Shown here one piece after another: positions 62,460-64,000 of a stretch of 64,000 bases of DNA (within the stretch, counting starts at the first letter, position 1; the number at the start of each line of letters is the position of its first letter). The notes below the pieces were generated by a model. That model searched no databases, was not told where the DNA came from, and saw only the letters and a list, made by a program, of their open reading frames with translations. Location: NCBI GenBank assembly GCA_023417775.1, contig JAEZEJ010000076.1:4431-68430 (forward strand), given 5' to 3'. This DNA comes from Actinomycetes bacterium. Its GTDB lineage: Bacteria; Actinomycetota; Actinomycetes; Propionibacteriales; Nocardioidaceae. Position numbers and translations under genes: made by a program.

Positions 62460-63832
62460 CGATCACTGCACGCCCCGACATCATCGATCCGGAACCATGG
62501 CGTTTTCCGCAACCGACCAGTCGCCGACTCAGCAATGGCATGGAGCTGGTCCTGTACGACCTGCCTGGCCAGCATGTCATCTCCGCCACCCTCGTCCTGG
62601 CCCAAGATCTCGCGACCGAACCTGCGGAGAAGGAGGGGGTCACCACGCTCCTGGCCCGTCTCCTGTTCGAGGGCACCGTCACCCATCCGGGTGGACGGTT
62701 GGCCGAAGCGCTGGAGAGCTGCGGAGCGACGATGGGCCAGCAGGTCAGCCTCTATGGAATGCGGGTCACGATGGACGCCCCGGCGACGCATCTCGCACCG
62801 GCGCTGTCGCTGATGGCCGAGGCGGTCCGCGAGCCGGATTGCGCCGAACCGGACGTGGCACGTCACCTGCGGCTCCGGCTCGCCGAGATCGCCCGCCTGA
62901 GGAAGAACTCGGCGGCGTTGGCCCACTACGAGTTCCAGCGGCGGGTGCTGGCTGAAACGGACCGAGCCAGCAGACCCATCGGCGGCAGCCCGTCCACGAT
63001 CGGCGCTCTCACCGCGGACGACGTGCGAGAGCGGGCCGATGCGGTCCTGTCGCCAGAAGGGGCCACGATCGTGATCGGCGGGGATATCGAGAATCACGAG
63101 GCACTGCTGGCATTGGTGGACTCGTGCTTCGGATCGTGGGTCAGGCCGGTCGAGCATGTCGCGCCCCCTCCTCTGCATCCGGGCAAGCCGGGCGTCACCG
63201 TCATCGATCGGCCCGGCGCTGTCCAAGCGGATGTGCGGATCGGGGGTTGGAGCATCGACCGCACCGACCCCCGATGGCCCGAGCTTCGTATTGCCGGCCA
63301 CATCATGGGCGGGACCTTCACCTCTCGCCTGAATTCGGTTCTCCGCGAAGAGCGAGGCCTGACCTACGGGATTCAACTAGGCCTCGATCCACAGCGTGAG
63401 GGTGGGACCTGGGCGGCCGGCGGGTCGTTCCGCAGCGCTGACATCGGGTGCGCCATCACGCTCCTCCACGACCTGCTGCGGATCGACACCGCGCCCTTCA
63501 CCCCCGAGGAGGTGGGGTCCGCCCAGCGACATCTGATCAGCACCGCTCCGTTGCAGTTCGCCACCGCCGGCGGAGTCGTCGACCGATCGACCCTGCAGAT
63601 CCTTCTCGGGCTGCCCCATGACCACCTCGACCAGGAACAAGAGGCGTTGAGGTCCGTCAATGCCGAGGCTGCCACGCGGGCCTACAGCGAGATCATCGAC
63701 ACCGATCGATTGACCTGTGTCATCGTCGGCGATGCCCACGCAGTCGTTCCGCAGCTCATCGACGCCGGTTTCGTTCCCGACGTGGTCACCGCGCGCGGCC
63801 CCGGAGAGACCGGCCAGCCACCAGGCCGGTAG
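62456..63832 (+). CDS. M16B peptidase-like subunit without zinc site
   Basis: This 458-aa protein has the M16 fold (RRLSNGMELVLYDLPGQHVISATLVL at the N-terminus), but the HxxEH position reads TLLAR within GVTTLLARLLFEGT, so the metal ligands are lost. The C-terminal Arg-Tyr substrate motif is kept (REERGLTYG). M16B enzymes often work as a zinc-bearing subunit plus an R/Y subunit, which fits this pair. GTG 62456 overlaps the previous stop. Confidence 0.9.
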   Translation: MTITARPDIIDPEPWRFPQPTSRRLSNGMELVLYDLPGQHVISATLVLAQDLATEPAEKEGVTTLLARLLFEGTVTHPGGRLAEALESCGATMGQQVSLYGMRVTMDAPATHLAPALSLMAEAVREPDCAEPDVARHLRLRLAEIARLRKNSAALAHYEFQRRVLAETDRASRPIGGSPSTIGALTADDVRERADAVLSPEGATIVIGGDIENHEALLALVDSCFGSWVRPVEHVAPPPLHPGKPGVTVIDRPGAVQADVRIGGWSIDRTDPRWPELRIAGHIMGGTFTSRLNSVLREERGLTYGIQLGLDPQREGGTWAAGGSFRSADIGCAITLLHDLLRIDTAPFTPEEVGSAQRHLISTAPLQFATAGGVVDRSTLQILLGLPHDHLDQEQEALRSVNAEAATRAYSEIIDTDRLTCVIVGDAHAVVPQLIDAGFVPDVVTARGPGETGQPPGR

Positions 63833-63908
63833 CGCACGGTGCTGTGACGTGGGCCGCATGGCACCTCCAAGGGCTCCCGAACGACTGTGTTAATGTCATG
63901 GATCGTCT

Positions 63909-63924
63909 GCGGGCATGAGCCCGC
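63909..63924. terminator. short hairpin after the M16 pair
   Basis: GCGGGC-ATGA-GCCCGC is a 6-bp stem lying 76 nt after the second M16 gene and 37 nt before the next start. It is a possible weak terminator or leader structure. Confidence 0.3.
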
Positions 63925-63960
63925 GGCACCGTCGGGACGCGCCGAGCGAGGAGACTCGCC

Positions 63961-64000
63961 ATGACGCGCATATCGGCCCGCTCCGCGCCACCTCGGCGCC
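63961..64000 (+). CDS. start of an unidentified gene, cut by the window edge
   Basis: ATG 63961 follows CGAGGAGA at good spacing. Only 13 codons (TRISARSAPPRR after Met) are visible, a basic start that could be a signal or disordered N-terminus. No function can be given. Confidence 0.45.
   Translation, partial: MTRISARSAPPRR

Noticed and set aside
63840..63960. A structured leader RNA or riboswitch before the last gene
   Set aside because: Only one 6-bp hairpin is evident and the downstream gene is cut, so nothing supports a named element.

Overview
The window is high-GC DNA with actinobacterial gene content: the mtrA-mtrB-lpqB two-component/lipoprotein set, long-form HPF, an Rv3235-like protein next to secA, many GTG starts, GTGA/ATGA start-stop overlaps and several TANNNT -10 boxes placed 6-8 nt before start codons (leaderless style). 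A propionibacterium-like or micrococcal-type actinomycete fits, but no genus can be named from the sequence alone. Genes fill almost the whole window; no gene-free stretch exceeds 300 bases.

Left end (1-4.6 kb): rsmD (cut by the window edge), recG and a FakA-like DAK2 protein run leftward, then rpmB with a strong terminator. 4.6-19.9 kb: an amidase and a FadR-type GntR regulator on the plus strand converge on a 13-gene minus-strand run that reads as one catabolic unit. It encodes a four-subunit branched-chain-type 2-oxoacid dehydrogenase (E1a, E1b, E2, E3), an Asp/Glu/hydantoin-superfamily racemase, RidA, a DadA-like amino-acid oxidoreductase, an SDR, and a complete LivKHMGF importer. A 14-bp operator-like motif (ATGCAACACTGTAT and relatives) lies before gntR and twice in the E1a/usp intergenic region, so the regulator probably controls the whole unit and possibly the universal stress gene.

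19.9-43.5 kb is mostly housekeeping: an AlkB-like dioxygenase with a LexA box, a WS/DGAT-like acyltransferase lacking its catalytic His, Tad-like remnants (CpaE-like, SAF), a LysM protein, secA, a YcaQ-type glycosylase, an orphan NarL regulator, hpf, comF, lpqB-mtrB-mtrA, sahH, a PrsW protease, a NagZ-like lipoprotein, a DsbA-like thioredoxin, orn, tRNA-Arg and tRNA-His. A 67-aa secreted peptide gene sits at 42.6 kb.

43.5-56.2 kb is accessory: a large STAND/TPR ATPase, an SDR / ABM monooxygenase / FMN reductase / MerR module with a decayed CopZ-like fragment, a FtsX-type ABC transporter divergent from a LiaSR-like two-component pair, a lipoprotein with a matching operator, an Imm-5-like protein, and an XRE regulator divergent from an SDR.

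56.2-63.8 kb is the main discovery: a compact class III lanthipeptide locus. It has a LanKC synthetase, a 43-aa precursor gene whose core carries a Ser-x2-Ser-x4-Cys labionin signature and an Arg-rich tail, an ABC exporter, and a divergently transcribed pair of M16 peptidases (one with HxxEH, one without) that are candidates for leader removal. The control region between exporter and peptidases shares a ~36-bp element, centred on an inverted repeat, with the control region of the 67-aa secreted peptide 18 kb away. This suggests one regulator for two peptide products.
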